A DNA stretch of 64,000 nucleotides from positions 3,224,001 through 3,288,000 of the forward strand of contig JASGIG010000001.1 in the NCBI GenBank assembly GCA_047602055.1. The letters are read 5' to 3'. Positions 56,941 through 64,000 of the stretch are shown here, piece after piece (within the stretch, counting starts at the first letter, position 1; each line of letters begins with the position of its first letter). Under the pieces are notes generated by a model. That model searched no databases. It was not told the DNA's origin and saw only the letters and a program-made list of their open reading frames with translations. The position numbers were made by a program, and so were the translations under genes. Source of the DNA: JAODBQ01 sp047602055. GTDB lineage: Bacteria; Actinomycetota; Acidimicrobiia; Acidimicrobiales; Ilumatobacteraceae.

Positions 56941-58276
56941 ATGGGGGAAGATCTGATCGCACTGTCCAACCGCATCATCGACTCGGGCGTCGCCGATGAG
57001 CCGGTCAACCGGGTGACCAACGAGCTGAGCGAGCTGGCCGACGAGCTGGCGATCGTCGAGAGCTTCAGCCACTGCGTGGCGCTCGACACCGGCGAAGGTC
57101 TGGTGTGCTTCGACGCCAGCGGGGCGCACACCGGCGCGGCGGTCGTCGACGCCCTGCGGGGCTGGCGGCCCAAGCCGGTCAGCCACCTCGTCTACACCCA
57201 CGGCCACGTCGACCACCTCGGTGGCAGCTGCCACTTCGCCGCCGCCGCGGAGCGCGACGGGCACCCGGCGATCCACGTCGTCGGCCACGAGAACGTGCCG
57301 GTGCGGCTCGACCGCTACGAGCTGACCAACGACTGGAACAGGATCATCAACGCCCGCCAGTTCGGCGGGGTGCGCGGCGAGGTCAACCTGAGCATGGGTG
57401 GCGACGGCACGGCGAGCGGCTCGCTGGCGGTGCGCCCGGGTGGCCAACGGTTCCTGCCACGGGACACGCTGCGACCGGACACGACGTTCGCCGACAGCAC
57501 GACGATCACCGTCGGCGGTGAGGTCATCGAGCTGCACCATGCGCCGCGGCGAGACCGACGACCACCTGTGGGCGTGGCTACCGGAGCGCAAGTGGACGAT
57601 GGCCGGCGACTTCGTCATCTGGAACTTCCCGAACGCCGGCAACCCGCAGAAGGTCCAGCGCTACCCCGGCGAGTGGGCGGCGGCGCTGCGGGCGATGATC
57701 GCCCAGGGGCCGGAGCTGTTCGTGCCGGCGCACGGCCTGCCGATCGCCGGGCGGGAGCGGATCGCCGCCGTGCTCGACGAGATCGCCACCGCGCTGGAGC
57801 GCATCGTCGACGAGGTGATCACGATGATGAACGCCGGCGAGACGCTCGACACGATCGTCCACTCCGTGACGGTCCCGGCCGAGACGCTGGCCAAGCCGTT
57901 CATGCGCCCGCTGTACGACGAGCCCGAGTTCGTGGTCCACAACGTGTGGCGGATGTACGGCGGCTGGTGGGACGGCGCCGCGTCGCGGCTCAAGCCGTCG
58001 CCGGACGCCGTGGTCGGGTCGACGGTCGCCGAGATGGCCGGCGGCGCCGACGTGGTGATGCGCCGCGCCGAGGCCGCGGCGGCCGACGGCGACCTGCGCC
58101 TGGCCTGCCACCTCGCCGACTTCGCCGGCTGGGCCGCTCCCGACGACCCGACGATCCACGCGGCGCGCGCCGCGATCTACCTGGCACGGCGCAAGACCGA
58201 GCCGAGCCTGATGAGCAAGGGCATCTTCCGCGCCGCGGCCCGTGAGAGCGAGCTGATCGCCGAGGCCACCGGCTGA
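56941..58276 (+). CDS. Metallo-beta-lactamase fold, alkylsulfatase-like hydrolase, one apparent frameshift
   Basis: A roughly 445-residue MBL-fold protein with an alkylsulfatase-type dimerisation domain. The metal motif is THGHVDHLGGSCHF, with the pattern VVGHENVPVRLDRYELT after it. The frame breaks near 57545: ...VIELHHA continues RGETDDHLWAWLPERKW one frame on, with later FVIWNFPNAGNPQ and VPAHGLPIAG. Both parts match linear alkylsulfatase-like proteins. Substrate unknown. ATG at 56941. Confidence 0.87.
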
Positions 58277-58281
58277 CGCTG

Positions 58282-59133
58282 TCACGAGCGGCCGAGGGTC
58301 ACCAGCACGAGGGCGACGGCGGCGAGGCCGAGGCCGATCGCCTGGGAGCGGGTCACCCGCTCGCGGTCGATGGCGAAGGCCATCGCCACGGTGCTCGCCG
58401 GGTACAGCGAGCTGATCACGGCGACGATCGACAGCAGGCCGCGGCGCACCGCCCCGAGGTAGAGCACGTTCGCCGTCATGTCGAGGATCCCCGTCAACAC
58501 GGCCAGCCCGAGGATCCGGCGGTCCCCGCCGGGGCGGGCACGGGTGGCGGTGACGAGCACGACCAGGATCGGCACCGAGACGAGACGGGCTGCGACCAGC
58601 GGCCACAGCCCGCTGTCGTCGCTGGTGTGCGACAGCAGGACGAACAGCGAGCCGAAGCCGACGCCGGCCAGGAGCGCGGCGACGAGGACCCGTGGCGGCG
58701 TCGCCCGGTGCTCCTGCGGGTCGGCCTCGCCGAGCCCGCTGACCAGCGCGACGCAGGCGATCGCCACGACGATGCCGACCAGCGCGAGTGCGTGCGGCCG
58801 CTCCCCTTGCACCAACCCGGCGACGACGGGCACGACGGCGCCGATGACCGCCGTGGTCGGGGCGACGACGGTCATCGCCCCGTGCCCGAGTGCCCAGTAG
58901 AACATCACCAGCGCGGCGGCGCCGGCGGCGCCGGCGGTACCACCCCAGACGAGATCGGCGAAGCCCGGCACCGGCGTCCCGACCCCGAGCACGGCGACGA
59001 CGACGAACACCAGGCTCGCCGCCTGCCCGAGCAACGTGACGATCGTCGACGGGTTCGTCCGGCTGGCCCGTCCACCGCAGTAGTCCCCTACCCCGTAGAC
59101 GAGTGCGCTCCCCAGCGCCAACAGGATCGCCAC
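58282..59133 (-). CDS. DMT (EamA-like) family permease
   Basis: A 283-residue protein with ten predicted membrane helices in two EamA repeats (1-140 and 155-283). The first repeat shows ALVMFYWALGHGAMTVVAPTTAV and the second VLYLGAVRRGLLSIVAVISS, the sites usually facing the substrate channel. Substrate unknown. ATG at 59133; the gene converges on the MBL-fold gene, five bases from its stop. Confidence 0.88.
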   Translation of the reverse strand: MAILLALGSALVYGVGDYCGGRASRTNPSTIVTLLGQAASLVFVVVAVLGVGTPVPGFADLVWGGTAGAAGAAALVMFYWALGHGAMTVVAPTTAVIGAVVPVVAGLVQGERPHALALVGIVVAIACVALVSGLGEADPQEHRATPPRVLVAALLAGVGFGSLFVLLSHTSDDSGLWPLVAARLVSVPILVVLVTATRARPGGDRRILGLAVLTGILDMTANVLYLGAVRRGLLSIVAVISSLYPASTVAMAFAIDRERVTRSQAIGLGLAAVALVLVTLGRS

Positions 59134-59184
59134 GCGCTCAGGCCGCCGGGTGACGGCGCAGCAAGCCCGCCGTGCGCACGAAGC

Positions 59185-59421
59185 TCAGCCGCCGATCAGG
59201 ATGCGGCGAGCGCCGAAGCACGGCGGAGGCGGCGAGCACGGCGGGCGTAGGGAGCAGCTCGGCTGTGACCGAAGCACGAACAGGGCGGGCGACCGGAGCC
59301 CGGTCATGAATCGGGGCAACGGTCGAAGTCGGCGGTGCTCCGTGGCTCCGGCACCGGTCGTGCACCCGGCGAGCGCGGCGAGGACGACGAGCGCGAGGAC
59401 GAGATGCCGGCCGGTCACCAC
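59185..59421 (-). pseudogene. Truncated lipoprotein gene read through repeat A8
   Basis: The minus strand from GTG 59421 reads VVTGRHLVLALVVLAALAGC, a signal peptide with lipobox LAALAGC, then TTGAGATEHRRLRPLPRF. About 45 residues on, the frame enters a family A repeat (59203-59278), whose translation ends at a stop. The native protein looks cut off by the repeat. It lies 14 bases after the anti-sigma stop, a place where secreted or lipoprotein partners are often found. Confidence 0.55.
59203..59278. repeat. Family A intergenic repeat, copy A8 (reverse)
   Basis: A reverse copy with hairpin CAGCTCGGCTG, keeping a pair in the stem where copy A7 has GGGGC/GCCCC. It overlaps the truncated lipoprotein reading frame. 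Confidence 0.75.
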
Positions 59422-59435
59422 CGCATGATCTCGGC

Positions 59436-60200
59436 CTACGAGGACGGGCAGGTGCCGAGCGTCCCGCCGACGACGATCTTGCCGGAGGAGCCCTGTGCCG
59501 GGTCCTGTCCGGCGACCGCGACCTCCTGGGTGACGGTGACGATCGGGTACTCGTCCATCGACACGCCGACCCAGCCGATCGCGTCCGTCAGGTCGTGGAA
59601 CGAGCCGGCGGGCACGAGCAGCGAACCGTCGCACGTCTTCACCCACGCCTGGTAGAACTCGCCGCCGCTGCGGTTCGGCAGGCCGGGAACGTCGAGGCGG
59701 ATCTCCACGCCCGACGGGTGCGGCGTGACCGTGGCGGTGCCGCTGATGCCAGGGGCGAGGTCGGTGCCGGTGAGCGTCAACTGCTGCGTCGTGGCGCCGG
59801 CCGGCGCGTGGTCGGCGTTGCTGCTGGCGCTGTCGTCACGCTTGGCGACGAGCCCGACGATCAACCCGGCTGCGGCAGCACCGACCGCCGCGGCACCCAC
59901 CAGCGACCACGCCCGGCTCCGGCGGGAGCGCCGCCCCGCCAGATCCGTCACCGGAGCAGGTGCAGGAGCAGCGGCCGGAGCACCCGCCGTGGCCTCGACG
60001 GCCACCGATGGCGGCGGTGGCTCGGCCACGGCGGTGCGCCGCGCCTCGCCGATCGCCCGCAGTACGTCGTCTTCGACCTCGTCGGACGGTCGACCCCACA
60101 TCGCCGGGTCGGCGAGGAGGGCGTCGAGGCCGGCGAGCAGGGCCAGCTCGTCGCCGGTCAACGCCTCGTCTGCCGTTGGCTCGTCGTGATGTTCACTCAC
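59436..60200 (-). CDS. Anti-sigma factor, RskA-like
   Basis: A 254-residue membrane anti-sigma factor. The cytoplasmic N-part (1-95) has the short helix DELALLAGLDALLADPAMW. One membrane helix at about 98-118 (WSLVGAAAVGAAAAGLIVGLV) leaves an outer domain (120-254) with ISGTATVTPHPSGVEIRLDV and NRSGGEFYQAWVKTCDGS, as in RskA. Its ATG overlaps the sigma factor stop by four bases. No zinc motif is seen. Confidence 0.9.
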   Translation of the reverse strand: MSEHHDEPTADEALTGDELALLAGLDALLADPAMWGRPSDEVEDDVLRAIGEARRTAVAEPPPPSVAVEATAGAPAAAPAPAPVTDLAGRRSRRSRAWSLVGAAAVGAAAAGLIVGLVAKRDDSASSNADHAPAGATTQQLTLTGTDLAPGISGTATVTPHPSGVEIRLDVPGLPNRSGGEFYQAWVKTCDGSLLVPAGSFHDLTDAIGWVGVSMDEYPIVTVTQEVAVAGQDPAQGSSGKIVVGGTLGTCPSS

Positions 60201-60799
60201 GGCGCACGCTCCTCACGCCTCCCAGTACGCCCCTCGTCGTCGATCGGTTCGCGCAGATGTGCCAGCCGGGCGGCCAGCGTCTTGTGAGCCCGGAAGGAGC
60301 GCGACTTGACCGTCCCCAGGGCCAGCCCGAGCCGCTCGGCGATCTCGCTCTGGGTGTAGCCGTCGAGGTGCTGCATCCGCACGATCTGCTGCTCGTCAGG
60401 GTTGAGCGTGTCGATCGCCTGGCGGACCTGCCACACCTGCCAGGCCTGCTCCTCGTTCGGCGGCATCGTCACCAGCGCCGGATGGTCGGGGGCAGCGTCG
60501 TCGAGCGCCGACGTCGGGCGGCGCTGCTCGCGCCGGTAGATGTCGATCGCCACCCGCCGCGCGATGGTCACCAACCACGGCCCGAGGTCACGGCCGGACT
60601 CGAACGCGTCAGCGGCCCGCCAGGCCTGCAAGAACGCCTGCTGGGTGGCTTCGTCGGCCAGCGCCCGGTCGCGCACGACGCGCATCGCAACGCTCCACAC
60701 CAGACCGCTGTAGGCGCGGTAGACCTCGCGGACGGCACGATCGTCGCCGGCCCGGAACCCGTCGACCGTGGCTCGGTCGAGGGCGACGGCGGGTGGCAC
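60197..60799 (-). CDS. RNA polymerase ECF sigma factor
   Basis: A 200-residue ECF sigma factor. Region 2 reads VREVYRAYSGLVWSVAMRVV and RDRALADEATQQAFLQAWRA, region 4 QIVRMQHLDGYTQSEIAERL and LALGTVKSRSFRAHKTLAAR. GTG at 60799 is chosen; codons upstream are poor. Translationally coupled to the RskA-like anti-sigma. Its stimulus is unknown. The start is 47 bases from the divergent M20 gene. Confidence 0.94.
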   Translation of the reverse strand: MPPAVALDRATVDGFRAGDDRAVREVYRAYSGLVWSVAMRVVRDRALADEATQQAFLQAWRAADAFESGRDLGPWLVTIARRVAIDIYRREQRRPTSALDDAAPDHPALVTMPPNEEQAWQVWQVRQAIDTLNPDEQQIVRMQHLDGYTQSEIAERLGLALGTVKSRSFRAHKTLAARLAHLREPIDDEGRTGRREERAP

Positions 60800-60845
60800 G
60801 GCGCCATCGTAAGCCGCACGCGCGACACGGTGGTAGGACTGGGGC

Positions 60846-62183
60846 ATGGCCAACGAGCTGATGGGAGCGACCACCGAGCTGCTCCAGACGCTGATCCGCA
60901 ACGAGTGCGTCAACGATGGCACACCCGGCTCCGGCGGGGAGGTCCGCAACGCCGAGCTGCTGCAGCAGTACCTCGAAGGTCCCGGCGTCGACATCCAGCA
61001 GTTCTCGTCGCGGCCCGGACGAACCTCGATGGTCGCCCGGATCGAGGGCACCGACCCGTCGGCGCCGACGCTGTGCCTGATGGGTCACACCGATGTGGTG
61101 CCGGTCAACCCCGACGGCTGGTCGCAGGACCCGTTCGGCGGCGAGCTGATCGGCGGCGAGGTGTGGGGCCGCGGGGCGATCGACATGCTCAACATGACGG
61201 CGTCGATGGCGGTGTCGTTCCGCCAGCTGGCCCGCTCCGGCTGGCGGCCGAAGGGCACGCTGATCTACTTCGGCGTGGCCGACGAGGAAGCCGGCGGGAA
61301 CTGGGGCGCCGAATGGATGTGCGATCACCACTGGGATGCGATCGCCAGCGACTACGTGCTCACCGAGCTCGGTGGCTGGTCGACGGTCGGGCCCGACAGC
61401 GTTCGGCGGGTGACGGTCAACACCGGCGAGAAGGGCATCGCCTGGCGGCGACTGCGCGTCGGCGGGACGCCGGCGCACGGCTCCATGCCGTTCGGCGCCG
61501 ACAACGCGCTGGTCAAGGCCGCCGAGGTGGTTCGTCGCCTGGCGGCGTACCGGCCGCAGCCGAGGATCACCGACATGTGGAAGGCGCAGGTGTCGGCGAT
61601 GCCGTTGCCCGACGCGATTCGCGAGGGCCTGCTCGACCCGGCGCGGATCTGGGAGACGATCGAGACGCTGCCGCCGCCGTTGGCGCGCACGTGCCATGCG
61701 GCGACGCACACGACGATCTCGCCGAACGTCGTCCACGGTGGCCAGAAGACCAACATCATCCCCGACGCCGTCGAGCTCGACGTCGACATCCGCACGGTGC
61801 CCGGCACGACGCGTGTCGACGTCGACGCGATGCTCCACGACGCGCTCGGCGAGCTGGCCCACCATGTCACGTGGAGCGACATCCAGTCCGGCAACCCGAC
61901 CGAGTCGCCACGCGGCAATCCGCTGTGGGATGCCGTGGCCAACGCCACCCAGGTGGCCTACCCCGGAGCCGAGCTGCTGCCGGGCCTCGTCGTCGGCGGC
62001 ACCGACGCCCGCTTCTTCCGTGAGAAGGGCGCGGTGGCCTACGGCGCCGGCCTGTTCTCCCCCAGCGTCACGCTGGAGTCGTTCGGCACCCGCTTCCACG
62101 GCAACGACGAGCGCATCGACGTCGAGTCACTCGGCCTGGCTGCCGACTTCTGGATCCACATCGCCAAGGAGATCTGCGGATAG
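60846..62183 (+). CDS. M20 family metallopeptidase
   Basis: A 445-residue M20/dimeric aminoacylase-like peptidase. The metal site is in LMGHTDVVPVNPDGWSQDPF with the first His and Asp, VWGRGAIDMLN (second Asp) and VADEEAGGNWG (Glu ligands); the dimerisation domain is about 205-325. The final metal His is in TRFHGNDERI. Closest to the ArgE/DapE-CPG2 branch. Likely cytoplasmic; substrate unknown. Its end overlaps the convergent methyltransferase by 57 bases. Confidence 0.93.
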   Translation: MANELMGATTELLQTLIRNECVNDGTPGSGGEVRNAELLQQYLEGPGVDIQQFSSRPGRTSMVARIEGTDPSAPTLCLMGHTDVVPVNPDGWSQDPFGGELIGGEVWGRGAIDMLNMTASMAVSFRQLARSGWRPKGTLIYFGVADEEAGGNWGAEWMCDHHWDAIASDYVLTELGGWSTVGPDSVRRVTVNTGEKGIAWRRLRVGGTPAHGSMPFGADNALVKAAEVVRRLAAYRPQPRITDMWKAQVSAMPLPDAIREGLLDPARIWETIETLPPPLARTCHAATHTTISPNVVHGGQKTNIIPDAVELDVDIRTVPGTTRVDVDAMLHDALGELAHHVTWSDIQSGNPTESPRGNPLWDAVANATQVAYPGAELLPGLVVGGTDARFFREKGAVAYGAGLFSPSVTLESFGTRFHGNDERIDVESLGLAADFWIHIAKEICG

Positions 62184-63048
62184 TTCCTCGACGCTCGATT
62201 CCCCGCGCTGCGGGAGCGTCAGCAGCGGCAGATCGAGCTCGCCGTTGGGGACGATGAACCAGGCATCGGGCTGCTCCGCCCAGCGCCGCCACGCAGCGCC
62301 GATCGCGGCGAGCTCCTCCTGGGTCGCCATGGCCCGCTCGACGAGCTGCTCGGCGAGCGTCGTGCCGGTGATCCGCTCGGCCCACGTCCCCGCCCAGCGG
62401 GCCCGCTCCGGCGGGGTCGCGTAGCACCACGACCCGGCGGAGGGCTGGATGCGCTCGGGATCGAACCCGGCGGCGAGCGCCCACGACAGCAGCCGCCGCC
62501 CGGCGTCGGGCTCGCCGCCGTTGGCCGACGCCGCGGCCCGGTACAGCGCCAGCCAGCGGTCCAGCTCGGGCATCGCCGGCCACCACGTCATGGCCGCGTA
62601 GTCGGCGTCGCGCACCGCGACGATGCCACCGGGGCGGCAGACCCGCCGCCACTCGGCCAGCGCCTCCACCGGACGGGCCAGGTGCTGCAGCACCTGATGG
62701 GCGTGGACGACGTCGAAACTGCCGTCCTCGAACGGCAGTGCATAGGCGTCGGCGACCCGGACGACGATCTGCTCCGGCTCGATCTCGCCAGCCGCCTCTG
62801 CCGCGCCGACGGTGGCCGCGGCGGCCTCGATCGCCGCCGGTGCACCGTCGACGGCAACCACCTCGCCCGGCGCGACGCTCGCCGCCAATCCGAGCGTGAT
62901 CGTCGCCGGGCCGCAGCCGACGTCGAGCAGCCGGTCGCCGGCGCGCAGGTGGCCGAGCAGGTAGGCCGCGGAGCTCTCGCGCGGTCCGCGCTCCGTGGGC
63001 GCGCAGCACGCTCGCCGGATGTCCGTGGGTGTAGGTCTCAGCGGCCAT
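62127..63048 (-). CDS. Class I SAM methyltransferase, one apparent frameshift near the N-terminus
   Basis: A roughly 307-residue methyltransferase. Motif I is LLDVGCGPATITLGLA, the acidic post-I residue is in AVDGAPAAIEA, and motif IV is DVVHAHQVLQHLARP. The start reads MAAETYTHGHPASVLRAHGA, and the main frame resumes with ESSAAYLLGHLRAGDR after a break near 62980 in a GCGCG tract. ATG at 63048. Similar to UbiE/COQ5-type methyltransferases; substrate unknown. Confidence 0.85.
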
Positions 63049-63107
63049 CCCCGCACTGTCCACGACGCGACGCGCGCAGCGCAAACGGCTCGGCACACGT
63101 CACGGCC

Positions 63108-63149
63108 GGCAGGCGACGGGAGCAGCTCGGCCGCGACCGGAGCACGAAC
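63108..63149. repeat. Family A repeat, partial copy A9 (reverse)
   Basis: A half copy: GGAGCAGCTCGGCCGCGACC then GGAGCACGAAC, without the central GCGCAGCGGAGGCGG block. Near the 3' end of the partial M23 gene. Confidence 0.6.
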
Positions 63150-63158
63150 GACGCGGAC

Positions 63159-64000
63159 TCAGCTCCGCGGGCAGTGCGCCAACGCAGTCGGGTACGGGTC
63201 GACGGCCGGACCGCCGCCGGGGTGGATCTCGAAGTGCAGGTGCGGCACGCTGTAGATGGCGTTGCCGGTCTGGCCGAGGATGCCGATCACCTCGCCGGCG
63301 GTGACGTTGCCGAGGTTCACGTAGCCGTCGAGGTGGGCGTAGTAGTAGCGGTTGCCGTCGACGCCGGTGAGCGAGATCGTCGTGCCACCGAGCGCGTTCT
63401 GCTTGCCGACGGCCACACCGTCGACCACCGCGAGCACCGGTGTGCCGCGCGCCCCGATCAGGTCGACGCCCTCGTGCCGCCGTCCACCGCTGCGTGGCGC
63501 ACCGAACGTGGAGTCGAACCCGACTGCCGCCGTGCCCGTCGGGCACACCCAGCCCGGACCGCCGTAGTCCCCGCCCACACCGCCGATCGCCGCCGCGGTC
63601 GGCAGCGTCACCGGCGTCGTCCGCCCGCCGATGTCACCGGCGCCCGACATCGGCGAGGTGGTCGTCGTGGTTGCCGCGGCTGCCGCGGTGCCGGCGGCGC
63701 CGACCGGCGACGTGCTCGCCGAGCTGGCCGGCTCGCCATCGTCGCCATCGGCGCTGCGGTCGGCGTTGGCGCCACCGGCGACGCCCAGGGCGAGCGTCGA
63801 GGTGGTCGTCGCCGATGCCGCCGCGGCCTGCTGCAGCGCGACGCGCGCCCGTTGCGACTCCTCGGCGGCGAGCGCGGCACGCACCGCCTCGTCCTGCAAA
63901 CGGTCGGCCTGGACCTGCTTGAGGTACTCGACCTCGGCGAGCGCGTCCTTGCGCAGCTGGTCCAGGCGCTGCTGTTCGACGACCGCCTCGTCCTGCTTCG
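63159..64000 (-). CDS. M23 family metallopeptidase, 5' end beyond window
   Basis: A partial secreted peptidoglycan-hydrolase-type protein. The visible C-terminal part has a coiled-coil-like Ala/Glu/Gln stretch (LAEVEYLKQVQADRLQDEAV), an Ala/Thr/Ser-rich linker, and an M23 domain (last 130 residues). Metal ligands are in RRHEGVDLIGARG (HxxxD) and PHLHFEIHPG (HxH). The start lies outside the window. Probably cleaves peptidoglycan crosslinks or acts as a regulator of another hydrolase if the site is inactive. Confidence 0.9.
   Translation of the reverse strand, partial: KQDEAVVEQQRLDQLRKDALAEVEYLKQVQADRLQDEAVRAALAAEESQRARVALQQAAAASATTTSTLALGVAGGANADRSADGDDGEPASSASTSPVGAAGTAAAAATTTTTSPMSGAGDIGGRTTPVTLPTAAAIGGVGGDYGGPGWVCPTGTAAVGFDSTFGAPRSGGRRHEGVDLIGARGTPVLAVVDGVAVGKQNALGGTTISLTGVDGNRYYYAHLDGYVNLGNVTAGEVIGILGQTGNAIYSVPHLHFEIHPGGGPAVDPYPTALAHCPRS

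Overview
The window is a high-GC actinobacterial chromosome segment. Dense short-spaced genes, frequent GTG starts, an F420-type luciferase-like oxidoreductase, a 6C RNA and a gcvH-FHA-MerR-DUF151-MerR block matching the mycobacterial Rv1826-Rv1830 order suggest an actinomycete. The overall flavour is close to Acidimicrobiia (inference from gene content, no search run). No prophage, CRISPR array, transposase or origin was seen.

Layout. 0-4.4 kb (mostly minus): CoA-transferase, small membrane protein, VOC-MerR pair and ispH. 4.4-8.2 kb: DUF512 radical-SAM-like protein, der, a zinc-ribbon membrane protein, a decayed Baeyer-Villiger monooxygenase and tRNA-Pro(GGG). 8.2-12.5 kb: LysE/GAP-like transporter, YedK/HMCES-like protein, PPK2, SDR-HIT and a CDP-alcohol phosphatidyltransferase. 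12.5-15 kb: a nucleotidyltransferase-phosphomannomutase fusion. 15-23.2 kb: the glycine cleavage region gcvH-FHA-MerR-DUF151-MerR-gcvT, then gcvP on the other strand behind a tandem glycine riboswitch. 23.4-32.2 kb: hemerythrin-like protein, PLP decarboxylase, FKBP, PYROXD2-like oxidoreductase, LCP protein, kinase-like protein, MFS exporter. 32.2-36.7 kb: RpiR regulator divergent from a 2-oxoglutarate oxygenase, DUF985 cupin, SDR and a TetR-SnoaL fusion. 36.7-38.35 kb: gene debris with an AbiEi-like antitoxin, a broken toxin partner and a broken DUF4238-like gene. 38.3-48 kb: methyltransferase, crotonase, two nitroreductases, ComB, DUF4328, GntR-VOC divergent from a mitochondrial-type aconitase, LLM oxidoreductase. 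48-58.3 kb: HAD-PlsC fusion preceded by a 6C RNA, LysR, carboxyltransferase, citrate synthase, sulfite-oxidase-like protein, quinone oxidoreductase, PPOX flavoprotein, MBL hydrolase. 58.3-64 kb: DMT permease, truncated lipoprotein, anti-sigma/ECF pair, M20 peptidase, methyltransferase and a partial M23 peptidase.

Three points stand out. (1) Three families of short intergenic repeats occur. The commonest (nine copies, about 75 bp) holds a hairpin whose stem varies in a compensating way, and two copies are flanked by direct repeats. (2) Nine otherwise conserved genes carry ten one-base frame breaks, mostly in GC-alternating or homopolymer tracts; this looks more like sequence error than decay. 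(3) Regulatory RNAs are clear: a tandem glycine riboswitch before gcvP and a 6C RNA with its own promoter and terminator.
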